Both the position numbers and the translations under genes were made by a program. DNA of 50,538 bases from Alkalibacter saccharofermentans DSM 14828 (lineage in GTDB: Bacteria > Bacillota > Clostridia > Eubacteriales > Alkalibacteraceae). The notes under the pieces were generated by a model that was not told where the DNA came from, did no database searches, and saw nothing but the letters and a program-made list of their open reading frames with translations. The first letter of the stretch is position 1; the number at the start of each line of letters is the position of its first letter. Shown one piece after another: positions 33,570-40,616 of the stretch. The stretch covers positions 1-50,538 of the forward strand of contig NZ_FQTU01000017.1 of assembly GCF_900128885.1 (NCBI RefSeq). Reading direction: 5' to 3'.

Positions 33570-33630
33570 GACATTTACCCCCGCCGGTCCTGAATTTTTC
33601 TATGTTTTTTTTACGACCCAGGGGGCTACC
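33570..33630. other. cos-like stretch upstream of the TerS-like gene
   Basis: On the minus strand, CCCCCTGGGTCG, an A-rich spacer and GGACCGGCGGGGG (33590-33578) follow one another. GC-rich blocks of this kind mark the cos site between the HNH and small terminase genes of many Gram-positive cos phages, and satellites copy it for packaging. The surrounding 313-base gap (33369-33681) holds no gene. Identification is by resemblance only. Confidence 0.4.
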
Positions 33631-33681
33631 TCCTTAAGGAAAATAGGTGGTTCTCATTTCCCTGGGGAATATACAGATCTA

Positions 33682-33918
33682 TTATCCAATGCCTTCGGCA
33701 TCTATTTTTTCTATTCGGAAGGCTTCAAGTCCCTTGTCGCTTTCGGCTCCAATGAATTTGAGTAAGTCGCCTTTTTCTATTTGATTAAAAGTGTCTGGAT
33801 CTATCAAATTACTAGCATGAAAGTAGCAAGATTTTGCGCTGCCCATGTCTGCAACAAATCCATAACCTCTGTCATAGAAAACTTTTATTACGATACCTTT
33901 TTTACTTAAGTTTGTCAT
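33682..33918 (-). CDS. small CSD/OB-fold-like protein
   Basis: 78 residues. KGIVIKVFYDRGYGFVADMGSAKSCYFHASNL has the spacing of a cold-shock domain (KGTVKxF...GYGFI...VFVHxS), with FHAS in place of the second RNP motif. It would bind single-stranded nucleic acid. The start overlaps the stop of the upstream gene by 4 nt (ATGA), so translation is coupled. A CSD protein in a satellite packaging operon is unusual. Confidence 0.65.
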   Translation of the reverse strand: MTNLSKKGIVIKVFYDRGYGFVADMGSAKSCYFHASNLIDPDTFNQIEKGDLLKFIGAESDKGLEAFRIEKIDAEGIG

Positions 33919-34271
33919 TTGAGGTTCATCTCCTTATTGGTTTCATTGATGTTTTCTATTGGCAATGCCTTTAAGATCTTATCCGTTTCGGCTAATATCT
34001 CGTTTGCATCACGGACGTATTCTTTTGCTATGTCGATAAAGTTGAGAATTATATCGTAGTCAATCAACCAATTAACCGATTCTTTCTGTCGCTCTCTCGT
34101 ATGGCCTTCATGTTTTATGTCTTTGGTCCAATCAAGAATTAAATTTAAATCGGGATTGTTTGAATACCCATATTCTGCAATCCAGTGAGACAGCATAAAA
34201 TCGGCTTTCTCTAGTTTTAATATACCTTGCTCTAGTGAATTTCTTGCTTCAAATTTTATTTTAGTTTCCAT
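33915..34271 (-). CDS. hypothetical island protein (118 aa)
   Basis: 118 residues from ATG 34271 (GGAGTAG 6 nt upstream). It is acidic and mostly helical, with two Trp (SHWIAEYGYS, LILDWTKDIK). I do not recognise a family. A longer frame reaching 34355 has no ribosome binding site. It is coupled to the CSD gene downstream and belongs to the LexA-box operon. Confidence 0.7.
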   Translation of the reverse strand: METKIKFEARNSLEQGILKLEKADFMLSHWIAEYGYSNNPDLNLILDWTKDIKHEGHTRERQKESVNWLIDYDIILNFIDIAKEYVRDANEILAETDKILKALPIENINETNKEMNLK

Positions 34272-34308
34272 TTTTTCTACTCCTTTTTTTAAAATATTTT
34301 TTAGAAAT

Positions 34309-34419
34309 TTATATAACGAGGTGGCAATAATATGACTCCACAAGATTTCGGTCAACTACTTCTTTGCCCTTTTTTAAGAAGTAAGAAATGTCAGGGTATT
34401 TGTTTTTCCAGTCATAACA
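34309..34419 (-). pseudogene. in-frame continuation after the TGA of the 61-aa gene
   Basis: Directly after the TGA of the upstream gene, the same frame stays open for 36 codons with protein-like composition (DWKNKYPDISYFLKKG, then EVVDRNLVESYY) and ends with TAA. It has no usable start codon in frame; an ATG in GTTATGACTGG is out of frame by one. It may be a small phage-type gene that lost a base near its start, or a read-through extension. Confidence 0.4.
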
Positions 34420-34605
34420 TCACCCGAACAGAGCTTCAATGCTCATATAGGGGAAGAAGTTCCCTTGTATCTTTATGGCTTCTGTGAAGGTCACGGTCTG
34501 ATTTTTTATCTTGGCTTCGATTTCCTCACTTGTCGCGCCTAAAAAAGTCGCTAAATCGCTTGATGTTACGTGATTTGTTTTCATTTCCTGTATCAAGTTT
34601 TTCAT
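34420..34605 (-). CDS. small HTH-like island protein (61 aa)
   Basis: 61 residues. MKTNHVTSSDLATFLGATSEEIEAKIKNQTVTFTEAI resembles a small helix-turn-helix of the kind in phage and satellite regulators. AGGAGATTAG precedes the ATG. It is the first gene after the LexA box and so likely starts the SOS-controlled operon. Confidence 0.65.
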   Translation of the reverse strand: MKNLIQEMKTNHVTSSDLATFLGATSEEIEAKIKNQTVTFTEAIKIQGNFFPYMSIEALFG

Positions 34606-34730
34606 TTTTCTAATCTCCTTATTTTCTGTTTTGGTAAAGTTAGCATATTAATTTATGTTTTGAAGTGCTGTGAGAAGCCCATAATCGCCCATATTAGGGT
34701 ATTAATTGATAAATAGGATAAAGTATTAAG

Positions 34731-34743
34731 CGAACATGTGTTC
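34731..34743. promoter_or_regulatory. LexA (SOS) box
   Basis: CGAACATGTGTTC matches the Gram-positive LexA/DinR operator CGAAC-N4-GTTCG except the last base (T instead of G). It lies in the 190-base gap between the 134-aa gene and the 61-aa gene, where a promoter for the second operon is expected. In SaPIs the packaging operon is under LexA control in the same way. Confidence 0.75.
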
Positions 34744-34795
34744 TTAGCTTAAATCGGCATTTAAACGCTTGAAAGCTTTTGAGTGCTTCCAGGTG

Positions 34796-35200
34796 CTATT
34801 CAATTACCTTGGTGATTATAAACTTGCTTAGTTCATTGCCTGATTCTTTGAACATGAAAGTTAATTCTAGTTTGTTATCGTCTGTCTGCTCGCTGAATAG
34901 TTCAACACCATCAAGATTCATGCCGCCACTTATCCAGTTTGGTATAAATCCTAACGGTACGCCGTTGTTTATTTTCTTTAGGCTTTCAATCAGTTCTTCG
35001 GCTTCATCATCGGTATAGCCTTTTTCAATCAAGAGCGCATCAGCCGATTCGTAAAGCTGCTCGATCACTGCTTCAAGATAACCAATTTCTTTTTCTGCTT
35101 CTTCGGTGCTTCCTGTGATTGTTTTGAATGCGTCCATGGCTTTTAGTGATTCGATTTGATAAATTAATTCCTTTTCTGTTTCTGTTAGTTGTTTTTTCAT
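34796..35200 (-). CDS. hypothetical island protein (134 aa)
   Basis: 134 residues, acidic, coiled N-terminal half and a strand-rich C-terminal half (KLELTFMFKESGNELSKFIITKVIE). No family recognised. GGGAGATTAG before the ATG is nearly the same leader as that of the 61-aa gene. It ends the replication operon. Confidence 0.65.
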   Translation of the reverse strand: MKKQLTETEKELIYQIESLKAMDAFKTITGSTEEAEKEIGYLEAVIEQLYESADALLIEKGYTDDEAEELIESLKKINNGVPLGFIPNWISGGMNLDGVELFSEQTDDNKLELTFMFKESGNELSKFIITKVIE

Positions 35201-35227
35201 TTTTCTAATCTCCCTTGTTTTTTATTT

Positions 35228-36547
35228 TTATCTCAAACTATCCCTGAAATCTGATAGTGAAATAAACCTTAGATATTCACCTTGATAGACATTTAAGAAC
35301 CTTCCTGTCGCTCCATCTCTTTGCTTATCGAGAATTATTTCTACCAATTCGCTTCTTGCTTTTTTAATGCTTTTAAACTCTGATGTTGTTGTTTCGTTAG
35401 CTTTTGTCCATTCTGCTTTTTCGCTGTCTGTAGGTTTGTGGATGTAGATCACGTTGTTAGAATTTTGATATATCGCCTTAGACTCTCTCATAACCCTTTC
35501 GCCCTTTGGTCGATGATCGCCCATCTCGTCATTCAACTGTGACAACTGAATAATTGGAATCTTGAATTCTTGAGTCATTATCTTTATTTCTCGTGAAATG
35601 GTGGCCACTTCTCTTTCTCTGCTGGCTTCGTTGGTCTCCGCTGTTAAGAGTTGAAGATAATCAATTATTACTAAGTCGGGTTTTAGTGCTCTTATTCTTT
35701 TTTTGATGCCTGTAACCGTGCTGACCTGATCATTGATGAACAGGTTTTTCTTTTTTTTCATGTCTTCAAGAAGTTCGCTTGTTAAGCCCCATTCGTCACT
35801 TGACATTTTTGTGCCTGCCCTAAATTTGCTTGCATCAAGTCTTGCCCTGGGAGATAACATTCTAGCAAGTATCTGAGTGTCGCTCATTTCCCGGCTGATG
35901 AAAAGTGCCTTCTTGCCCCTTGTTTCAAAGTTTCCGGCAACCTGCAATGCGAGGGCTGTTTTCCCTATGCCACTTTTAGCAGCTATAGTCGTTAATTCGC
36001 TAGGGTGCAATCCGTTTGTAAGTCTATCAAGGCCATATATGCCGTAGAAGTAGTTTTGTCTTTCTTCGGGTGTCTCATGGCTCTTTAGGCGTTTTTCAAA
36101 GCGTTCTGCCACACTTGAGATATCATCGCTGTAATCTTCGTTGATTGTCACTGTGTCTATTTTGTGTGCTAGTGCCGTGTTGATTAAATCAACGTCTTCA
36201 TCAGTTGTGGCTAATTTGTTTAGGGCTTCCCTTAAAAGCTCGATGGTGGTTCTGCGAGTATGAATTTTTTTAAGTGTCTTGATGTTGCCTTCGATGTTTA
36301 CTGGCATGGTACTTGAAATCAATTCCCCAATGTATGCCGGTAATATGCTGTTGCCGTTTGCTTTTGCTTTCCTGGTAACTGTTGCAAAGTCAGGTTTTAT
36401 TCCTTCTTTGCGTAGATCTTTGATAGCCTTTGCTATTGTTAGGGTATCTTTGTCTGTAAACCACTTTAAATCAAAATCTAGATTCGGTTGAGTGGTTAAG
36501 AGTGCTCCCAGTATGTTTTCCTCAATCGTTTTATCGCTTAAATCCAA
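35228..36547 (-). CDS. DnaB-like replicative helicase
   Basis: 439 residues. The N-terminal DnaB domain (EENILGALLTTQPNLDF) is followed by the RecA-like core: Walker A AAKSGIGKTALALQ near residue 190, FISREMSDTQILARML, and Walker B LVIIDYLQLL. An arginine-rich C-terminal strand segment follows (EIILDKQRDGATGRF). It would unwind the island origin. The TTG start at 36547 has GGAGGA 7-8 nt upstream, 12 nt after the initiator gene. An autonomous replicon is implied. Confidence 0.92.
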   Translation of the reverse strand: MDLSDKTIEENILGALLTTQPNLDFDLKWFTDKDTLTIAKAIKDLRKEGIKPDFATVTRKAKANGNSILPAYIGELISSTMPVNIEGNIKTLKKIHTRRTTIELLREALNKLATTDEDVDLINTALAHKIDTVTINEDYSDDISSVAERFEKRLKSHETPEERQNYFYGIYGLDRLTNGLHPSELTTIAAKSGIGKTALALQVAGNFETRGKKALFISREMSDTQILARMLSPRARLDASKFRAGTKMSSDEWGLTSELLEDMKKKKNLFINDQVSTVTGIKKRIRALKPDLVIIDYLQLLTAETNEASREREVATISREIKIMTQEFKIPIIQLSQLNDEMGDHRPKGERVMRESKAIYQNSNNVIYIHKPTDSEKAEWTKANETTTSEFKSIKKARSELVEIILDKQRDGATGRFLNVYQGEYLRFISLSDFRDSLR

Positions 36548-36559
36548 CCGCCATTCCTC

Positions 36560-37294
36560 CTAACCGTATTTTTTATTAATTTCTTGGAATTCTTTTATAA
36601 TTTCGTCCTCTTCTTCTCTTTCTGTTGGCTGATAGTTGTCATCTAGGTAATCAACGTAACCGACATTGAAGAACGTATCTCCTTGCTTGATATATTGTGT
36701 GTCTCTGCCCTTGGTCTCATCTGTGTATCTCTTTATAGCTCTTTCTAGTTCTTCGTAGCTAAACTCTTTTATCAACTTAGGTATCTTAGCCATTGCTTTA
36801 GCTTTGCCTTTTTTCTTGGGGTAGATGCTCCATAATTGCTCCGCCATTTGCGCATAATCTTTATTGTTAAGATTGTTAAGATTGTTAAGATTGTTGTTTG
36901 TGCCAAAGGTGTTGTCGGACTTGTTGCCAATCCTGATGCTATCCTTGATGACGGTGCCTTCTTGATAAACTTGTTCAATGTCCCACCCTATCAAGGTTAT
37001 AACTGAAAATTTGTTGTTGGAATTGATGCTAATGATGTTATTGAACTTAAGTTGATTAAATAGGTCGTTTGTTGTTGATGATTTAAAGCCTAATTCTTTA
37101 GATGCTGAGTGCCTTCCGGTGACAAACTGGCCGGGTTTGAGATTGACAATCTGTCTGCCCACAACTTGGTCAACTTCCTTATGGGTAGCTTTCAGCAAAC
37201 ACCAGGTGTACATTTTCCACAACTTATCTGATTTGAATATCTGATTGTCCATCATCTTTCTGTGCAAACACACCCAACCCGTACTTTTCTCCAT
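36560..37294 (-). CDS. phage-type replication initiator (replisome organiser)
   Basis: 244 residues from ATG 37294 (AAGGAGGTGACAGA upstream). The N-terminal winged-helix domain begins GWVCLHRKMMDNQIFKSDKLW, typical of DnaD-like/phage initiators. A low-complexity linker (NNLNNLNNLNN) follows near 130-142, then a C-terminal helical domain with LWSIYPKKKGKAKAMAKI. It should bind origin DNA and load the adjoining helicase. The linker DNA is a set of 9-bp direct repeats, a candidate origin inside the gene. Confidence 0.82.
   Translation of the reverse strand: MEKSTGWVCLHRKMMDNQIFKSDKLWKMYTWCLLKATHKEVDQVVGRQIVNLKPGQFVTGRHSASKELGFKSSTTNDLFNQLKFNNIISINSNNKFSVITLIGWDIEQVYQEGTVIKDSIRIGNKSDNTFGTNNNLNNLNNLNNKDYAQMAEQLWSIYPKKKGKAKAMAKIPKLIKEFSYEELERAIKRYTDETKGRDTQYIKQGDTFFNVGYVDYLDDNYQPTEREEEDEIIKEFQEINKKYG
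36863..36898. repeat. four 9-bp direct repeats (candidate origin iterons)
   Basis: ATTGTTAAG is repeated at 36863, 36872 and 36881, with a fourth copy ATTGTTGTT at 36890. They lie in the middle of the initiator gene, where many phages keep their origin. They also encode the Asn-Leu-rich linker. Confidence 0.55.
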
Positions 37295-37298
37295 TCTG

Positions 37299-37400
37299 TC
37301 ACCTCCTTGCAAATAGCTCCTCGATATAATCTAAATGCCATTCATTTAACACATATGCTGCACCTACTGTAATGAATAAAAAACCCAATCCGTCTATCAT
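37299..37400 (-). CDS. 33-aa single-pass membrane peptide
   Basis: MIDGLGFLFITVGAAYVLNE then a charged tail ending FARR. One hydrophobic helix. The ATG overlaps the alpA stop (ATGA), and its stop is 4 nt before the initiator start, whose ribosome binding site lies in its last codons. Tight coupling on both sides supports real translation. No function known. Confidence 0.55.
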   Translation of the reverse strand: MIDGLGFLFITVGAAYVLNEWHLDYIEELFARR

Positions 37401-37588
37401 AACCCTTTGCCTGCCTTTGTTCTCTCGTCAATCCAGGCATCCATCATGTCTCTGTTAAGTTTTGTGACAGTTCCGATTTTAATTATCGGCATGGTTGGGT
37501 CTACTCTCGCAAGCTCTCGTAAGCGTTGGGTACCTATCCCAAAAGCTTGGGAAGCTTCTTTGATGCTAAGAAGTTTCTTTTCTTTCAT
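37397..37588 (-). CDS. AlpA/excisionase-like HTH protein
   Basis: 63 residues, HTH_17/MerR-like: LLSIKEASQAFGIGTQRLRELAR then IIKIGTVTKLNRDMMDAWID. Such proteins act as excisionases or early activators in satellites (Rtl/Xis role). It overlaps both neighbours by 4 nt (ATGA). Confidence 0.8.
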   Translation of the reverse strand: MKEKKLLSIKEASQAFGIGTQRLRELARVDPTMPIIKIGTVTKLNRDMMDAWIDERTKAGKGL

Positions 37589-37740
37589 CTCGTTTTACCT
37601 CTTTTCTTAGTTTTATTTATAATTTCTTTAACTGCTTCATATGGGGTTGGATCAGTATAAAGTGATACACTAACTTTAAGGTCAAACATTTCTTCTCTGT
37701 GCTTCTTTTTCTTATTTGTCCTCTGTCGTTCACGTGACAT
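37585..37740 (-). CDS. 51-aa basic island protein
   Basis: MSRERQRTNKKKKHREEMFD, then LYTDPTPYEAVKEIINKTKK and RGKTR. Very basic, with a stretch of polar and Lys/Arg residues at both ends, consistent with nucleic-acid binding. GGGGGTGTGATT directly precedes the ATG. Its TGA overlaps the alpA ATG. No family recognised. Confidence 0.6.
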   Translation of the reverse strand: MSRERQRTNKKKKHREEMFDLKVSVSLYTDPTPYEAVKEIINKTKKRGKTR

Positions 37741-37806
37741 AATCACACCCCCTGGGCATAGTTTAGCCCCTGATTGCTCCGGATAGCCTTTCGACTCACG
37801 GAGACT

Positions 37807-38007
37807 TTACTCTGTTTCGTTGAAGAATAAATCTTTTATGTCTGCATCTAGTTCTTTGGCAATTTTGATCATTAGATCTCTAGATGGGTTAGCTGCGTTC
37901 TTTTCTATTTTTGATAAATACTGTTGAGAAATTCCAATGCTCTGTGATAAATCCATTTGTTTGATGCCTCTTTCAACTCGTTTTGCTTTGATTGTGTACT
38001 TGCCCAT
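37807..38007 (-). CDS. Cro-like XRE family regulator
   Basis: 66 residues, a single HTH_3 domain (GIKQMDLSQSIGISQQYLSKIEKNAANPSRDLM). GGAGGGTGAGATT precedes the ATG. It is the first gene of the leftward replication operon, divergent from the larger repressor, as in phage and satellite switches. Confidence 0.85.
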   Translation of the reverse strand: MGKYTIKAKRVERGIKQMDLSQSIGISQQYLSKIEKNAANPSRDLMIKIAKELDADIKDLFFNETE

Positions 38008-38155
38008 AATCTCACCCTCCCTCCAAACAAACTCTAGTTTATATTTGAAGTATACATTACAAACTACAGTTATGTCAAGAAAAACAATAAGCTGTAGTTT
38101 AAAAAATGATTGCGATATATAAACTGTGTGGTATTATTAGATTGAGGTGATATAT
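38008..38155. promoter_or_regulatory. divergent promoter-operator region of the genetic switch
   Basis: The gap holds related operator-like half-sites: AAACTCTAGTTT (38029-38040, near-perfect palindrome), AAACTACAG (38061-38069), its inverse CTGTAGTTT (38092-38100) and AAACTGTGTG (38121-38130). These are likely binding sites of the two XRE regulators that flank them. Confidence 0.6.
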
Positions 38156-39049
38156 TTGATCAAGGAAAGATTGAAAGAATTAAGGGAAAATAGAAAGATT
38201 TCTCAAGCAGAGTTGGGAAAGGAAGTTGGAGTTTCTGGCGCGTATATCCAGCAGTTGGAAAAGGGCGTTAAAAAAAATCCATCTCTTGAAGTTGTTTTAA
38301 AACTAGCATCCTTCTTCCAAGACGATTTTTATTACCTGATTGGGGCTAAGCAAAATATCGACACCTTCATGCTTGATATAAATGCGATAAACGATTATGC
38401 GCATAGGTATGATATTGATTACAATAAATTTCTAAACCTAACGACTGAAAACGACGTGTATGAATCGGAACCGAATATCAAAAGGCTAAGGATGTCTTTA
38501 GGCATGAGTGCGGAAGAGTTTGCCGATGCCATAGAAATTAAGCCAGAAGATTTGTATTTTTACGAACTGGGAGCATTGGCGCCGTTACATGTTTACATCA
38601 AGATGGCGATTATATTGAACGTTCCACTCATTGAAGTCATCGAACATACAAGTTATATGCGCATAATCGGTGGATATTCAATTTTCTTTTTCGATTCCTT
38701 GGAAGGATTTCAAAGTGAGTTCAAAGGTAAGCTCGACAAAGAAACGTATGAAGAAGTATTGAGGTTTATGAAAAAACACGAATCCCTTCTTCAGCAAAGG
38801 AGAAAAAACATTAACCATCAAGAAATCAATCAAGCCATGCACGATTTGAAGAGTATATATGTATACCTGGGGTGTGTGGAAGAAGTCAGCAGCGAAGTTC
38901 TTTTAGAAATAATTCAAGGAGAAGACACAAAACATTTGTTAGCATATCTTTACGACAAATACAGATACAAGAAAGATTTTTCAGAAATTAAATCTGTTAG
39001 ATGGGTTCCATTTCACGCTAAAGAGGAAAAAGAGGATAATAATAACTAA
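38156..39049 (+). CDS. master repressor with two XRE HTH domains (Stl/CI-like)
   Basis: 297 residues from TTG 38156 (GAGGTGA 5 nt upstream); GTG 38147 is an alternative. Residues 1-60 are a canonical HTH (ISQAELGKEVGVSGAYIQQLEKG). A second HTH-like unit lies near 100-160 (IKRLRMSLGMSAEEFADAI). The C-terminal half has no LexA/CI-type Ser-Lys peptidase or Ala-Gly cleavage site. That fits satellite repressors such as SaPI Stl, which are removed by a helper-phage protein rather than by RecA. It is followed by the integrase after 15 nt. Confidence 0.8.
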   Translation: MIKERLKELRENRKISQAELGKEVGVSGAYIQQLEKGVKKNPSLEVVLKLASFFQDDFYYLIGAKQNIDTFMLDINAINDYAHRYDIDYNKFLNLTTENDVYESEPNIKRLRMSLGMSAEEFADAIEIKPEDLYFYELGALAPLHVYIKMAIILNVPLIEVIEHTSYMRIIGGYSIFFFDSLEGFQSEFKGKLDKETYEEVLRFMKKHESLLQQRRKNINHQEINQAMHDLKSIYVYLGCVEEVSSEVLLEIIQGEDTKHLLAYLYDKYRYKKDFSEIKSVRWVPFHAKEEKEDNNN

Positions 39050-39064
39050 CCCGGAGGTGATACC

Positions 39065-40234
39065 ATGGCCAGAGCACCAAAAACAAACAGCCGCATAAAC
39101 AACAACGACTATTACCGCACAAGGCTTAAGATTGGCACAGACGAACAGGGCAAATTATTATATAAAAACTTCTATGGCAAGACTAAGGGAGAAGCAGAAG
39201 CAAAGAAGAAACAGTATGCTAAGGAGCTTGAAGAGGGCATAAACCCTGATTTGGGCGCCCAATCCCTTGATAGAGCCTTGTATAACTGGCTATGGAACAT
39301 CGAGAAGCTTTCGGGGCTTAAAAGCTCTACATTCGAGCGTTACGAGGGTATATACAGAAATCATATAAAAGGCACACAGATAGCCGTTCAGCCTGTGAAG
39401 CTGATAAAAAAGTTAACCCTACAGAAGCAATACAATGACATGATCGCACAGGGAAAGACCATATCACAGGTTGAAAATATTCATAAGGTATTAAGAAAGT
39501 TCTTCAAGTTTGCACTGTCAGAGGACTATATATCAAAAGATCCAACGGTAGGGGTAAAGCTGCCAAAGACAAATGAAGCTGATTACGATTCGGAAGATAG
39601 AGACATAGAAGTATTCACAAAAGAAGAAATAAAGACCATACACGCTAATCTTGAAGATGAGAAGCTGCGCTATGTCGCTTTGTTTTCACTGTTTACCGGT
39701 TTAAGGCTAGGGGAGATACTGGCACTTGAAAAGACCGATGTAAAAGACGGGTATGTTTATGTAAACAAGTCATTAAGCGTTGTAAAGACTTTTAGTGATG
39801 AAAAGAACTATCACTATGGGGTAAAGGTAATCAAGACAAAAACAAAAAGTTCAGTAAGAGAAGTGCCTATTCCCAATCCGATGCAAACAGAGCTTTCAAG
39901 GCTTAGCATACTGGTTAAGAAGGAAAAGCTTAAGCTTGGTTCTGCTTATGAAGAAAACAACCTTCTTTTCCCATCACTAACCGGGACATATATAGACAAG
40001 CGCAATTTTACCAGATCATGGACCAGGTTTTTAATAAGGGTAGGGGTAGAGCACAAGAAGTTTCACGCATTAAGGCATACATTCGCCACCAGGCTTATTG
40101 AAAACGGGGTACCTATAACCACAGTATCAAAGTTGTTGGGTCATAGCTCCATACAGACTACAGAGATATATACCCACGTGCTGAAAGAGGAAAAGGAAAA
40201 GGGCATAATGACGTTAAACGATATGCTGAAATAG
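39065..40234 (+). CDS. int: tyrosine recombinase integrase
   Basis: 389 residues. N-terminal AP2-like arm-binding domain (NDYYRTRLKIGTDEQGKLLYK), SAM-like core-binding domain (about 60-165), and a catalytic domain with FTGLRLGEIL (Arg), HALRHTFATRL (H-x-x-R), LGHSSIQTTEIYTHV (His and the Tyr nucleophile near 370). GGAGGTGATACC precedes the ATG. It catalyses insertion and excision at tRNA-Arg. Heptamer repeats at both ends of the element are its likely arm sites. Confidence 0.95.
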   Translation: MARAPKTNSRINNNDYYRTRLKIGTDEQGKLLYKNFYGKTKGEAEAKKKQYAKELEEGINPDLGAQSLDRALYNWLWNIEKLSGLKSSTFERYEGIYRNHIKGTQIAVQPVKLIKKLTLQKQYNDMIAQGKTISQVENIHKVLRKFFKFALSEDYISKDPTVGVKLPKTNEADYDSEDRDIEVFTKEEIKTIHANLEDEKLRYVALFSLFTGLRLGEILALEKTDVKDGYVYVNKSLSVVKTFSDEKNYHYGVKVIKTKTKSSVREVPIPNPMQTELSRLSILVKKEKLKLGSAYEENNLLFPSLTGTYIDKRNFTRSWTRFLIRVGVEHKKFHALRHTFATRLIENGVPITTVSKLLGHSSIQTTEIYTHVLKEEKEKGIMTLNDMLK

Positions 40235-40252
40235 ACGGGTCCAAAAATGGAT

Positions 40253-40512
40253 TCGCCACCAAAAGTATAATTAAGTGCTGGATATATGCTTAAGTGATTC
40301 CGCTTAGGCATATTTTAATTTGATATGGTTTGAATGACATTGCTAAAAGCCTTCAGAGGCTCAAAACAAAGAGAAAATAAAAAAGTAATATAAATAGGCT
40401 TAAAATGAATAAGTAGGCTTAAAACGCATATATAAGCCTTAAATCAATAAATCGCACATTTCACCATTTTAGTGATTTTTGTCGCCACTGAAATTAGCCA
40501 CTTAATCGCCAC
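40253..40512 (+). repeat. integrase arm-type sites, right end (4 copies)
   Basis: T(A/C)GCCAC in direct orientation at 40253-40259, 40482-40488, 40495-40501 and 40506-40512. The 382-base gap between integrase and attR contains these and A/T-rich sequence with repeats of AGGCTTAAAA, but no gene. Confidence 0.6.
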
Positions 40513-40616
40513 TTGTGTACGAAATAATGCAAAACTATTTAACACGTTATAAAACTAAAAGCCTTGATAACAGTACGTTTTGAAGAAATAAAGAAAGCTA
40601 TAAAACGATTGAACTA

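Noticed and set aside
36863..36898. Short tandem repeats as a CRISPR array
   Set aside because: Units are 9 bp with no spacers and lie in frame inside a gene. No CRISPR array was found in the window.
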